Of a stretch of DNA of 18,736 nucleotides, positions 1 to 7,979 are shown piece after piece. Every line of letters starts with the position of its first letter. Within the stretch, counting starts at the first letter, position 1. The notes below the pieces were generated by a model. The model had not been told where the DNA came from and did not search any database. It saw only the letters and a program-made list of their open reading frames with translations. The stretch is from Nitrosomonadales bacterium (GTDB lineage Bacteria; Pseudomonadota; Gammaproteobacteria; Burkholderiales; Sulfuricellaceae), in the NCBI GenBank assembly GCA_003104895.1, contig PQAG01000204.1:1-18736 (forward strand), written 5' to 3'. The position numbers and the translations under genes were made by a program.

Positions 1-164
1 GTGCCGTTTCCGCCATCAAGGGTGTCGTTGTTCAACGTGCCGACGACATGCCAGCTTCCCTCCGGCAAATGTTCCTGCACGCCGCCGGGATCGTCGTCCG
101 GGTTGCCGCTGAAATCGTCGATGCGGCCGCTGGCGAGGAATACGGCGTACAGGAAGTGGATGTT
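1..164 (-). pseudogene. possible remnant of an RTX-like secreted protein, cut by window edge
   Basis: The minus strand is open from about 164 down to the window edge, with codons rich in G/C at third positions. It reads like protein: a segment LYAVFLASGRIDDF is followed by an Asp/Gly-rich stretch and GTLNNDTLDGGNG, which resembles the start of an RTX calcium-binding nonapeptide. An in-frame TAA at 165-167 lies directly upstream, and no ATG is available, so this is either an N-terminally truncated gene remnant or a chance frame. The rest lies outside the window. A 7-bp inverted repeat (174-193, ATAGAAC/GTTCTAT) sits between it and the HD-GYP gene. Nothing else is recognised in 165-234. Confidence 0.3.
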
Positions 165-234
165 TTATTTGTTATAGAACGGGGCAGTTCTATGTGTTGC
201 TAGCAGGCAGGGCAGCTCCGGGCCATAAGAGCTT

Positions 235-1446
235 TCAGGCGGGCAGCCACTTGGCGGGGTCGATGCCCCATTTTTCGAAGGCTTCGTGGCTGATGATCTT
301 GTCCTGGCAGCCGGGGCGTGCCAGGTCGATTTCCTCGGGCGGGAGGTAATGCAGTTTTTCGGCGTGGTAAAACACCTTCACTTTCGGCTGCAGCATCTTT
401 TCCGCATTCTGCTCCAGCACGATGCCGAGGCGGTTGTTGCTGAGCCGCACCAGTGAGCCGCTGGGGTAGATGCCAAGGGTGCGGATGAAGGTCTGCACCA
501 TTTCCGGCTTGAAGTGGAATTTGCTCCACTCCAGCAGTTTCTTGAGCGCCTCGGTGGGAGGCATGCCCTTGTGGTAGACGCGCTCGGAAGTGATGGCGTC
601 GTACACGTCGACAATCGCGCCCATCTGCCCGTAGAGCGAGATTTCATCGCCCTTGAGCTTGTTGGGGTAGCCTGTGCCATCGAAGCGCTCGTGGTGCTGG
701 CCCGCGACATCGAGCGCGATCTGGCTGATGCCGGGCGTGTTCTGCAGGATGATGATGCTCTGCACCACATGGGATTTCATTTTGGTGAACTCGGCATCGG
801 TCAGCTTGGCCGGCTTGTTCAGGATGCTGTCCGGCACCTTGGCCTTGCCGACGTCGTGCAGCAGGGCGCCGATGGCGATTTCCTTGATGATGTCGCGGGA
901 AAGCTTCAGGCCGCGGGCAAAGGCAACCATCAGCGCACAGACCGAGACCGAGTGCTGGAATGTGTATTCGTCGTGGGTTTTCAGTCGCGCCAGGGGGATC
1001 AGTGCGTCCTGGTGGCGGAAAATGGAGTCCACCATGTTTTCCACCAGCGGCTCCACCTTTTCCATCTCGATCTGCTGGCCCAGGCGGATATCGCTGATGA
1101 TGCCCTTGACGATGCGGTTGGCCTCTCCGTGCAGCTTGCGCGCGCGTTGCGCTTCTTCGGCCAGGGAGACGGCGACGATCGGCGCAGGCTGTTCTTCTGC
1201 AATGTGCAGGATCTGTTCCTGGATTTCGTCGCTGATTTCTTCCTGGGTTCTGGCCTCGGCGATGTCCAGGCCCCTGCTGGTGTCGATATACAGCTCGTGA
1301 ACGCCAATCCCGCGCAATTCCTGTGCGACCTTTTCATCCTTGACGGTAAAACGGTTGGCCGCAAAAGGGTGATCCATCCAGCTGCAGTTCAGGTCGTGGA
1401 TGTACATGCCGGGAATCAGTTGTGCGATATCGATTTTCTTGATCAT
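235..1446 (-). CDS. HD-GYP domain c-di-GMP phosphodiesterase with N-terminal DUF3391
   Basis: This 403-residue cytoplasmic protein probably hydrolyses cyclic di-GMP. Residues 1 to about 130 form a DUF3391-type N-terminal region (starts MIKKIDIAQLIPGMYIHDL). The HD-GYP domain spans about 155-320, with H165, the HD pair H197-D198 in LLHDVGK, H226, and the signature HHERFDGTGYP at 251-261, so the metal ligands look intact. A C-terminal tail of about 80 residues follows, typical of this architecture. There is no signal peptide, membrane segment or receiver domain, so the input signal is unknown. It has its own transcript: the upstream ppiC unit ends at a strong terminator (1501-1528) and a possible -10 TACAAT lies at 1477-1482 on this strand. 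The ribosome binding site before the ATG is poor. The family call is secure; the substrate is inferred. Confidence 0.93.
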   Translation of the reverse strand: MIKKIDIAQLIPGMYIHDLNCSWMDHPFAANRFTVKDEKVAQELRGIGVHELYIDTSRGLDIAEARTQEEISDEIQEQILHIAEEQPAPIVAVSLAEEAQRARKLHGEANRIVKGIISDIRLGQQIEMEKVEPLVENMVDSIFRHQDALIPLARLKTHDEYTFQHSVSVCALMVAFARGLKLSRDIIKEIAIGALLHDVGKAKVPDSILNKPAKLTDAEFTKMKSHVVQSIIILQNTPGISQIALDVAGQHHERFDGTGYPNKLKGDEISLYGQMGAIVDVYDAITSERVYHKGMPPTEALKKLLEWSKFHFKPEMVQTFIRTLGIYPSGSLVRLSNNRLGIVLEQNAEKMLQPKVKVFYHAEKLHYLPPEEIDLARPGCQDKIISHEAFEKWGIDPAKWLPA

Positions 1447-1500
1447 GCCGGGAGCGGGTGCAGAAATTGATATGTCATTGTAACGCCGGGACCCAAAACA

Positions 1501-1528
1501 AAAAAGGCGGCCCGCGGGCCGCCTTTTT
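1501..1528 (-). terminator. perfect palindromic rho-independent terminator after ppiC
   Basis: AAAAAGGCGGCCCG is followed at once by its exact reverse complement, giving a 28-bp perfect palindrome with a GC core and A/T tracts on both sides. It lies 20 bp after the ppiC stop and, read on the minus strand, ends in a T-run. It therefore terminates the yciB-yciI-bolA-ppiC transcript before the HD-GYP gene. The symmetry would allow function in either direction. Confidence 0.85.
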
Positions 1529-1548
1529 CTTGCTGCTGAAACGCTGTC

Positions 1549-2415
1549 TTACTTGGCTGGTGCAGCTGCGGTGGCAGGCGCATCCTTGATCTCGATCTTG
1601 GCCTTGGCCTTCATGTCGTCAACCAGTTTTTTTAGGTTCTGCTGCTGCACCTGTTGAGCTAGACCGGGTTTGACCTGCTCGAATGAGGGAGCCTGCATCG
1701 GGCGGGAATCTTCCAGCATGATGACGTGGTAGCCGAACTGGGTTTTTACCGGCTCTTCAGTGAATTTGCCTTTGCCCAGCTTGGTGACGGCAGCGCCGAA
1801 TTCCGGCACCATGCTGCGCACGTCAAACCAGCCCAGATCGCCGCCCTGGCCCTTGGAGCCCGGGTCCTTGGATTTTTCCTTGGCAAGCTTGTCGAATGCC
1901 TTGAGGTCTTTTTTCAGCTTGGCGATGATGTCTTTTGCCTCAGCTTCCTTTTCCACCAGGATATGGCGCGCCTTGTATTCGCTGCCGGTCATCTGTGCCT
2001 TGATCTTGTCATATTCGGATTTCAGCATGTCATCGCTGACCGGGTTGTTCTTGATGTAGTCCTGCACGAAGGCGTTGGCGAGGATGGATTGCCGGGTCAG
2101 GTCGATCTGGTCCATCACTTCCGGATTCTTGTCCAGGCCTTTCTTCAGCGCTTCCTGGGATACCAGGAGCTGCATTGCCAGCTGGTCGATGATGGACTTG
2201 CGGGTCTCGGCGTTGTCCGGCTGGCCCATGCCTGTCCGCTGCTTGACCAGCATTTCGACACGGTTCTTGCTGATGGCGGTGCCGTTCACAGTCGCTGCGG
2301 CTGCGCCATTTGAGGCGGGGGTGGCGTTTTTTGCGCTTTCGTCGGCGTTGCAGGCGCTCAGGGTGAACAGTGATGCTGCGCTGGCCAGCAGAATGCGAGA
2401 TTTGATTGACATCAT
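1549..2415 (-). CDS. parvulin-type peptidyl-prolyl isomerase lipoprotein (PpiC/SurA-like)
   Basis: A 288-residue exported foldase. The N-terminus is a lipoprotein signal: basic MMSIKSR, a hydrophobic stretch, and lipobox LSAC with lipidated Cys22. Residues 40-130 form a SurA-N/PrsA-like helical chaperone region (VNGTAISKNRVEML...). The parvulin domain covers about 148-238 (ARHILV, GGDLGWFD, VPEFGAAV, TQFGYHVIMLED). The tail is Lys/Ala-rich. It resembles the EpsD/PrsA-type lipoprotein isomerases and likely helps fold periplasmic or outer-membrane proteins, anchored to a membrane. It is the last gene of the yciB-yciI-bolA block. An AAGGA ribosome site lies upstream of two adjacent ATG codons; the second (2412) is an equally possible start. 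The family is secure, the client proteins unknown. Confidence 0.93.
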   Translation of the reverse strand: MMSIKSRILLASAASLFTLSACNADESAKNATPASNGAAAATVNGTAISKNRVEMLVKQRTGMGQPDNAETRKSIIDQLAMQLLVSQEALKKGLDKNPEVMDQIDLTRQSILANAFVQDYIKNNPVSDDMLKSEYDKIKAQMTGSEYKARHILVEKEAEAKDIIAKLKKDLKAFDKLAKEKSKDPGSKGQGGDLGWFDVRSMVPEFGAAVTKLGKGKFTEEPVKTQFGYHVIMLEDSRPMQAPSFEQVKPGLAQQVQQQNLKKLVDDMKAKAKIEIKDAPATAAAPAK

Positions 2416-2470
2416 TTACAGTTCCTTAACGTGATTAAAGCAATGATAAAAAACACTAAACCAACCCGGC

Positions 2471-2734
2471 TTAAAGCTCTCCGGGCGCATAGGCCTTTAT
2501 GCTCAGGGCATGGATTTTGGTTTGCATCAGATCGCCGAGGGCATTATATATCAGGCGATGGCGCTTGATGGTCAACAATCCGTCAAACCGGGGCGAGACG
2601 ATGGTGAGATTGTAATGCCCCCCGCCACTCCTGGCGCCGGCATGTCCGGCATGGAGCGCGCTGTCGTCGCCGATTTCGACCGCTTCCGGGTCGAGCGCGG
2701 CGAGTCTTTGCTGCATTTCTTCTATCGTGGTCAT
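2471..2734 (-). CDS. bolA: BolA family protein
   Basis: This 87-residue protein has the BolA/IbaG fold signature: a helical start TTIEEMQQRLAAL, a strand with GGHYNLTIVSPRF, and the C-terminal RHRLIYNALGDLMQTKIHAL motif that contains the helix-turn-helix-like loop. BolA proteins bind monothiol glutaredoxins and [2Fe-2S] clusters and act in iron and stress homeostasis. H28, H31 and H40 are possible ligands, though their role here is inferred. The ATG overlaps the yciI stop by 4 bp (ATGA), so translation is probably coupled. ppiC follows after 55 bp. Whether this is BolA proper or the IbaG/YrbA subgroup cannot be decided here. Confidence 0.9.
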   Translation of the reverse strand: MTTIEEMQQRLAALDPEAVEIGDDSALHAGHAGARSGGGHYNLTIVSPRFDGLLTIKRHRLIYNALGDLMQTKIHALSIKAYAPGEL

Positions 2735-3033
2735 GCTGGTAATACCTTTTTAAAAGGTTTGACACTGACCCTGGCATAAACGCCAGCGGCCACATAGGGG
2801 TCGGCTCCGGCCCAGGATTGCGCTTCCTGCAGCGAAGGAAATTCCGCCACGATCAGGCTGCCGCTGAATCCCGCCGGGCCCGGATCGTTGCTGTCTATGG
2901 CGGGAAAGGGGCCGGCCAGCAGCAGGCGGCCGTCCTGCTGCAGCTCCGTGAGGCGCGCCAGATGCGCCGGGCGGGCGGCAAGGCGCTGCGCGAGGCTGTC
3001 CGGCGCGTCCTCGCCCTGAATGACATAGAACAT
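2731..3033 (-). CDS. yciI: YciI family protein
   Basis: A 100-residue single-domain YciI-like protein with a ferredoxin-like dimeric fold. Visible family marks are MFYVIQGED, RPAHLARLTELQQDGRLLLAGPFP (the conserved His of the presumed active site), a Gly-Ser strand GFSGSLIVAEF, and DPYVAAGVYARVSVKPF. The biochemical role of stand-alone YciI proteins is not settled. Its start codon overlaps the yciB stop by one base (TGATG) and its stop overlaps bolA by 4 bp. It is thus a middle gene of a translationally coupled set; the same yciB-yciI association is common in proteobacteria. Confidence 0.9.
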   Translation of the reverse strand: MFYVIQGEDAPDSLAQRLAARPAHLARLTELQQDGRLLLAGPFPAIDSNDPGPAGFSGSLIVAEFPSLQEAQSWAGADPYVAAGVYARVSVKPFKKVLPA

Positions 3034-3572
3034 CAGGATCCCTTCTCTTCCTCAATATACCTGGACAGCAGCAGGCCTTGCAGAATGACGAATGCGAACA
3101 TCAGTCCCATGCTGCCGAAGAGCTTGAAGTTGACCCAGGTGTCGGTGGAATAGTTGAAGGCGATATAAAGATTGAGCACGCCCATCAGCAGAAAAAACCC
3201 CATCCAGCTCAGATTCAGGTTGCGCCACACGAAATCCGGGGCGGAGAACTGCTTTTCCATCATGGTGCGTATGAGATTTTTGCGGAACATGCCCGCGCTG
3301 ACCGCCAGCACCACGGCAAACAGCCAGTACAGCACGGTCGGCTTCCACTTGATGAAGGTCTCGTCATGCAGGAACAGGGTCGCGCCGCCGAACAGGGTGA
3401 TGATGGCCAGGCTGACCCACAGCATGGTGTCCACCTTGCGGTGCCTGAGCCAGACCCAGCCGATCTGGCCGAAAGTGGCCACAATGGCCACTGCGGTGGC
3501 GGTGTAGATGCCATACAGCTTGAAGGCGGCGAAGAACAGGATGATGGGGAAAAAGTCGAACAGGAATTTCAT
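3033..3572 (-). CDS. yciB: inner membrane-spanning protein YciB (septation protein A / IspZ)
   Basis: A 179-residue integral membrane protein of the YciB/IspZ family. It begins MKFLFDFFPIILFFAAFKLYGI, the hallmark N-terminus, and has about five hydrophobic segments. Conserved patches include HDETFIKWKPTVLYWLFA and LNLSWMGFFLLMGVLNLYIAF. The length matches the family. YciB homologues affect cell envelope synthesis and septation; the molecular activity is unclear. It is the first gene of the minus-strand operon and is divergent from the PHP-enzyme gene, with 72 bp between the two starts that must hold both promoters. Confidence 0.95.
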   Translation of the reverse strand: MKFLFDFFPIILFFAAFKLYGIYTATAVAIVATFGQIGWVWLRHRKVDTMLWVSLAIITLFGGATLFLHDETFIKWKPTVLYWLFAVVLAVSAGMFRKNLIRTMMEKQFSAPDFVWRNLNLSWMGFFLLMGVLNLYIAFNYSTDTWVNFKLFGSMGLMFAFVILQGLLLSRYIEEEKGS

Positions 3573-3644
3573 TATTGAGGGGCTTCATTTCAATGGATCG
3601 AGCATTTTGCTATGATTATCCCCCCTCTTACAAGTTCCTCCTGC

Positions 3645-4523
3645 ATGCCCAAAATTGACTTGCACAGTCACTCCACCATTTCAGACGGTTCCTACACGCC
3701 AGCCGAGCTGGTGAACTACGCCGCAGCCCAGGGCGTTGATGTCATGGCACTGACCGACCATGACGACGTGGCCGGGCTGGAACAGGCGCGTGCCGTGGCC
3801 GGAAGCCTGGGCGTGAGCCTGATCAACGGGGTTGAAATATCCGTGACATGGAACAAGCGCACCATCCATATCGTCGGCCTGCGCATCGATCCAGACCACC
3901 CTGAACTGCTGGCGGGCCTGGAAGCGATTCGCGCCGGAAGGCTGACGCGGGCCGAGGCGATTGCGGCGGAGCTGGGAAAGGCGGGAATTGCCGGCAGCCT
4001 GGAAGGTTCGCTCGCCTATGCCAGGGAGCGCATCATCAGCCGCACCCATTTCGCGCGCTTTCTGGTGGCGCAGGGGCACGCCAGGGATGTGAAAACGGTG
4101 TTCAAGAAATTTCTGGTTAAGGGCAAGCCCGGGCATGTGCCGCACCAGTGGGCGGAGATGGGTGAGGCCATTGGCTGGATCAGGAATAGCGGCGGCGTGG
4201 CGGTGCTGGCGCATCCGGGCCGTTACGACATGGGCAAGACCACCCTGCACGGGCTTTTTGCCGCGTTCAAGGAAGCCGGCGGAGAGGCGGTGGAAGTGGT
4301 GTCTGGCAGCCATACCGCCGACCAGTACCGCATTTTTGCCGAATACGCGCAGCTCTATGAGCTGCAGGCATCGGCGGGCTCCGATTACCATGGGCCGACG
4401 CACAATTATTTCGACATGGGCAGACTGCCTCCCTTGCCGTCCGGCTGCGTGCCGGTATGGCAGGGCTGGCCGGAGCTGGGCCGGTTTGGACCACAGTTTG
4501 AAACACAGCGCAGCAGCGTTTGA
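3645..4523 (+). CDS. rnm: PHP-domain phosphoesterase, RNase AM / 3',5'-nucleoside bisphosphate phosphatase type
   Basis: A 292-residue cytoplasmic metal-dependent enzyme related to E. coli RNase AM (TrpH/YciV) and to the Chromobacterium pAp phosphatase. PHP metal ligands are visible: DLHSHS (H7, H9), LTDHDD, the NGVEIS Glu, the SRTHFARFL patch, VLAHPGRY, and AGSDYHGP near the C-terminus. Segments such as IHIVGLRIDPDHPEL and KPGHVPHQW follow the E. coli protein closely. Likely roles are 5'-3' trimming of short RNA ends (including 5S/23S rRNA) and hydrolysis of 3',5'-bisphosphonucleotides. The ATG at 3645 is chosen because the family begins with this DLHSHS segment; an in-frame ATG at 3612 would add 11 unconserved residues. 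yciO follows, as in enterobacteria. Confidence 0.93.
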   Translation: MPKIDLHSHSTISDGSYTPAELVNYAAAQGVDVMALTDHDDVAGLEQARAVAGSLGVSLINGVEISVTWNKRTIHIVGLRIDPDHPELLAGLEAIRAGRLTRAEAIAAELGKAGIAGSLEGSLAYARERIISRTHFARFLVAQGHARDVKTVFKKFLVKGKPGHVPHQWAEMGEAIGWIRNSGGVAVLAHPGRYDMGKTTLHGLFAAFKEAGGEAVEVVSGSHTADQYRIFAEYAQLYELQASAGSDYHGPTHNYFDMGRLPPLPSGCVPVWQGWPELGRFGPQFETQRSSV

Positions 4524-4543
4524 TACCGGGAGCTTTTTTCAAC

Positions 4544-5173
4544 TTGTCACAATTTTTTACCATTCATCCTGACAACCCCCAGCCGCGCCTGATCCGCCAG
4601 GCCGTGGAGATCATCAGGGACGGCGGCGTGGTGGTGTACCCCACCGATTCCTGTTACGCCCTGGGCTGCCAGATCGGCAACAAGGATGCGATGCAGCGCA
4701 TCCGCGATATCCGCGGGGTGGACGAGCGCCACCATTTCACCCTGGTATGCCGCGACCTGTCCGAACTGGCGCACTACGCGCGCGTGGACAACCAGCAATA
4801 CCGCCTGCTCAAGTCGAATACGCCGGGCAGCTACACCTTCATCCTGCTGGCCACCAAGGAGGTGCCGCGCCGCCTGCTGCACCCCAAGCGCGCCACCATC
4901 GGCCTGAGGGTGCCGGATCACCCCGTAGCGCTGGCCTTGCTGGAAGAGCTGGACGAGCCGCTGCTGAGCTCCACCCTGATGCTGCCGGGGGATGAGGAAC
5001 CGCTGAGCGACGGCGAGGAAATCCGCGACCGCCTGGGAAAAAGGGTGGACCTGATTCTCGATGCCGGCAGCTGCTGCACCGGCATGTCCACGGTAATCGA
5101 CCTGACTGGCAGCGAACCGGTATTGATCCGCGCCGGGAAGGGCAGCCTCGAACCTTTCGGACTGGAAGACTGA
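4544..5173 (+). CDS. yciO: YciO-type threonylcarbamoyl-AMP synthase-like protein (YrdC/Sua5 superfamily)
   Basis: A 209-residue YrdC-fold protein. It starts SQFFTIHPDNPQPRL, nearly as E. coli YciO does, then GGVVVYPTDSCYALGC, the RGVDERHHFTLVCRDL nucleotide-binding patch, SNTPGSYTFIL, and ATIGLRVPDHP. The TsaC/Sua5 relatives make threonylcarbamoyl-AMP for t6A37 in tRNA; the YciO branch has weak activity and an unsettled role, so this may not be the main t6A enzyme. The start is a TTG at 4544, chosen by homology and by a GGGAG ribosome site 11 nt upstream; a further in-frame TTG at 4520 would add eight unconserved residues. The stop overlaps the next gene by one base. Confidence 0.9.
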   Translation: MSQFFTIHPDNPQPRLIRQAVEIIRDGGVVVYPTDSCYALGCQIGNKDAMQRIRDIRGVDERHHFTLVCRDLSELAHYARVDNQQYRLLKSNTPGSYTFILLATKEVPRRLLHPKRATIGLRVPDHPVALALLEELDEPLLSSTLMLPGDEEPLSDGEEIRDRLGKRVDLILDAGSCCTGMSTVIDLTGSEPVLIRAGKGSLEPFGLED

Positions 5174-5820
5174 TGGAACTGACGCTTGTTCAGCAAATCG
5201 CGGTTTATGCCCTGCCGGTGATCTTCGCCATCACCCTGCACGAGGCCGCCCACGGCTATGCCGCCAAGCATTTCGGCGACACCACGGCCTACATGCTCGG
5301 GCGCATCAGCGTGAACCCCCTGCGCCACATCGACCCCATCGGCACGGTGCTGGTGCCGCTGGCCACGCTGGCGCTGGGCGGCATCCTGTTCGGCTGGGCC
5401 AAGCCGGTGCCGGTGAATTTCAGCCATCTGCGGCATCCCAAAAAAGACATGCTGTGGGTCGCCGCTGCCGGACCCGCAGCCAATCTGGGCATGGCCCTGT
5501 TCTGGGCTCTGGTGATGAAGATCGGCCTGTCCATGCCGGAAAGCAGCCTGGCGCTGCCCATGGCGCTAATGGGCAAGGCCGGCATCACCATCAACACCGT
5601 GCTCATGGTGCTCAACCTGCTGCCCCTGCCGCCGCTGGATGGCGGGCGCATCGCAGTCAGCCTGTTGCCGCCGCCCATGGCTTATTCCTATGCGCGCCTC
5701 GAACCCTACGGCATGATCATTCTGGTGATGCTGCTGTTTTCCGGTGTGCTGAATGTCATTCTGTGGCCTCTGATTAATGCCGCCATGGCGCTGATCTCTT
5801 CTCTCTTTGGACTTCATTGA
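5173..5820 (+). CDS. site-2 protease family (M50) membrane metalloprotease
   Basis: A 215-residue multi-pass membrane protein. The zinc motif HEAAH is at residues 23-27, inside the first hydrophobic segment. The second motif, NLLPLPPLDGG, places the third ligand Asp at residue 156. The order and spacing are those of the small bacterial M50 site-2-like proteases without PDZ or CBS domains. Such enzymes cut substrates within the membrane, often regulatory proteins; no substrate is evident here. Its ATG overlaps the yciO stop (TGATGG) and trpS follows 18 bp later. The M50-trpS pairing is common in betaproteobacteria and does not by itself indicate a functional link. Confidence 0.93.
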   Translation: MELTLVQQIAVYALPVIFAITLHEAAHGYAAKHFGDTTAYMLGRISVNPLRHIDPIGTVLVPLATLALGGILFGWAKPVPVNFSHLRHPKKDMLWVAAAGPAANLGMALFWALVMKIGLSMPESSLALPMALMGKAGITINTVLMVLNLLPLPPLDGGRIAVSLLPPPMAYSYARLEPYGMIILVMLLFSGVLNVILWPLINAAMALISSLFGLH

Positions 5821-5838
5821 CTAGGACGTTTGACTAAC

Positions 5839-7041
5839 ATGTATCAGGAACGTGTTTTATCCGGCATGCGCCCCACGGGCGGCCTGCACCTCGGCCACTA
5901 TCACGGCGTGCTGAAAAACTGGGTGGAGCTGCAGCATGAATTCGAATGCCTGTTTTTCGTCGCCGACTGGCATGCGCTCACCACCCATTACGACACGCCC
6001 GAGGTGATCGAGCGCAATGTCTGGGACATGGTGATCGACTGGCTGGCCGCAGGGGTCGATCCGGCCAATGCCACGATGTTCATCCAGTCGCGCGTGCCGG
6101 AGCATGCAGAACTGCACCTTCTGTTGTCGATGATGACGCCGCTGGGCTGGCTGGAGCGCGTGCCGACCTACAAGGACCAGCAGGAAAAGCTGTCGGAAAA
6201 GGATCTCTCCACCTACGGCTTCCTCGGCTATCCCCTGCTGCAGAGCGCCGACATCCTGATCTACCGCGCCAACCGCGTGCCGGTGGGCGAGGATCAGGTG
6301 CCGCATATCGAGTTCACGCGCGAAATCGCGCGCCGTTTCAACCATCTGTATGGCCGCGAGCCGGGCTTCGAGGAAAAGGCCGAGGCCGCGGTGAAAAAAC
6401 TCGGCAGCAAGCGCGCCAGGCTCTATGACGAGCTGCGCAAGCGCTACCAGGAACAGGGCGATGATGAGGCGCTGGAATCCGCGCGCGCCCTGCTCAACGA
6501 GCAGCAGAACCTGTCCCTGGGCGACAGGGAGCGCCTGTTCGGCTACCTCGAAGGCGGCGGCAAGATGATCCTGGTGGAGCCGGAGGCGCTGCTGACAGCA
6601 GCCTCGCGCATGCCGGGGCTGGACGGGCAGAAGATGTCCAAGTCCTACAACAACACCATCACCCTGCGCGAAGACGCCGAAAGCGTGAACAGGAAAATCC
6701 GCACCATGCCCACCGACCCCGCACGGGTGCGCCGCACCGACCCGGGCGATCCGGAAAAGTGCCCGGTATGGTCGTTCCACATGGTCTATTCGAACGATGC
6801 CACGCGCGAGTGGGTACAGCAGGGCTGCAAGAGCGCCGGTATCGGCTGCATCGAGTGCAAGCAGCCGGTGATTGAGGCGGTGCTGAAAGAGCAGGAGCCG
6901 ATGCGCGAGCGCGCCCGCATGTACGAGGAGGACCCGACCCTGGTGCGCAACATCATCGCCGACGGCTGCGAAAAGGCGCGCAAGCTGGCAAACGAGACCA
7001 TGCGCGACGTGCGCGAGGCGATGGGGCTGAGTTACAGCTGA
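5839..7041 (+). CDS. trpS: tryptophanyl-tRNA synthetase
   Basis: A 400-residue class I synthetase that charges tRNA-Trp. The HIGH-type motif is GGLHLGH (residues 14-20) and the KMSKS loop is at 265-269. Other typical TrpRS segments are FVADWHALTT, YPLLQSADILIY, VGEDQVPHIEFTREIARRFN, and a Lys/Glu-rich insertion at about 175-240 that separates this longer betaproteobacterial form from the roughly 330-residue E. coli type. The C-terminal part has CIECKQPV. The ATG at 5839 fits the family start, with AGGA 12 nt upstream; an in-frame TTG at 5830 is too close to that site. In many relatives scpA and scpB follow; here they are replaced by an M48 protease. Confidence 0.97.
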   Translation: MYQERVLSGMRPTGGLHLGHYHGVLKNWVELQHEFECLFFVADWHALTTHYDTPEVIERNVWDMVIDWLAAGVDPANATMFIQSRVPEHAELHLLLSMMTPLGWLERVPTYKDQQEKLSEKDLSTYGFLGYPLLQSADILIYRANRVPVGEDQVPHIEFTREIARRFNHLYGREPGFEEKAEAAVKKLGSKRARLYDELRKRYQEQGDDEALESARALLNEQQNLSLGDRERLFGYLEGGGKMILVEPEALLTAASRMPGLDGQKMSKSYNNTITLREDAESVNRKIRTMPTDPARVRRTDPGDPEKCPVWSFHMVYSNDATREWVQQGCKSAGIGCIECKQPVIEAVLKEQEPMRERARMYEEDPTLVRNIIADGCEKARKLANETMRDVREAMGLSYS

Positions 7042-7082
7042 GCCGTACACCTTGTTTCAGCTGGGTTTTGGGAGAATGCATG

Positions 7083-7898
7083 ATGTGGACAAGCGCAAAA
7101 TACCTACTGAGTGCTGCACTGGCCCTGGCAGCACTGACAGGCTGCGCAGCCAACCCGGTTACCGGCCGCTCCCAGCTGATGCTGGTTTCCGGGCAGGAGG
7201 CGGTGTCTTCTTCCTATCAGGCTTATTCGGCCATGACAGCCAGTTTGCAGCAGCAGTCGAAAATCAATCGCGACCCGGCAAAAGTTGCGCGCATTCGCGC
7301 CATTGCCGGGCGCCTGATTCCTCATGCCTTTGCCTGGCGCAGCGATGCGGCTGGCTGGAAGTGGGAGGTGAACGTCATCGATGGCCCCGAGGTCAACGCG
7401 TTCTGCATGGCGGGCGGCAAGATGGCGATCTACAGCGGCTTTTTCGACAAAATGAATCCGAGCGACGACGAGCTGGCGCAGGTGATGGCGCATGAAATCG
7501 CGCACGCCCTGTCCGACCACACGCGCGAAAAAATGTCCGTGGCCATGGCTTCCGATCTGGGCGTGGAGCTGCTCGCCACCGGCACCCGGGCATCCGCCGG
7601 CCAGACGCAGATGGCGCATGCGCTGGCGCTCTACGTGATCCAGATGCCCAACAGCCGCACCGCGGAAAACGAAGCCGACCGCATTGGCATCGAGCTTGCC
7701 GCCCGGGCGGGCTACAACCCCGCTGCAGCCATCAGCCTGTGGCAGAAAATGTCGCGCCAGGGCAGCGCCCCGCCCGAATGGCTCAGCACCCACCCCTCGC
7801 ATGAAGCCCGCATCGCCGAGCTGTCGCGTCTGGCGCCGAGGGTGGAGCCGCTGTATCGCGAAGCCAAAAGCAAGCCGCAACCGGGCTATCGCTATTAG
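7083..7898 (+). CDS. M48 family zinc metalloprotease lipoprotein (LoiP/YggG-like)
   Basis: A 271-residue exported protease. Residues 1-21 form a lipoprotein signal ending in LTGC (lipidated Cys21), followed by the NPVTGRSQLMLV segment usual in LoiP-type proteins. The zinc motif HEIAH is at 137-141 and the third-ligand motif ENEAD at 195-199. STHPSHEARIAEL near the end is also conserved. These enzymes act in the periplasm in envelope quality control. The second ATG of ATGATG is chosen because GGGAGA then lies about 7 nt upstream. It is 41 bp after trpS with no visible terminator between them, so it may be partly co-transcribed. Confidence 0.93.
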   Translation: MWTSAKYLLSAALALAALTGCAANPVTGRSQLMLVSGQEAVSSSYQAYSAMTASLQQQSKINRDPAKVARIRAIAGRLIPHAFAWRSDAAGWKWEVNVIDGPEVNAFCMAGGKMAIYSGFFDKMNPSDDELAQVMAHEIAHALSDHTREKMSVAMASDLGVELLATGTRASAGQTQMAHALALYVIQMPNSRTAENEADRIGIELAARAGYNPAAAISLWQKMSRQGSAPPEWLSTHPSHEARIAELSRLAPRVEPLYREAKSKPQPGYRY

Positions 7899-7979
7899 CC
7901 GGATGGCGGGCCAGACTCACGCCCCTGCATTTTTTCCGGACTCGTGGGACAATGCCCTATCCAAGCTGACAGGTTCGCC

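Noticed and set aside
514..1470. 318-codon plus-strand frame opposite the HD-GYP gene
   Set aside because: The minus-strand product has all HD-GYP motifs; the plus-strand product has none and is a compositional shadow.
5857..7050. 397-codon open frame opposite trpS
   Set aside because: It is antisense to an unambiguous TrpRS, has low-complexity His/Ala/Val/Gln composition, and reflects the strong G/C third-position bias of the real gene.
7042..7082. Terminator or scpA remnant after trpS
   Set aside because: The short gap has no stem followed by a T-run and no ScpA-like coding sequence in any frame.
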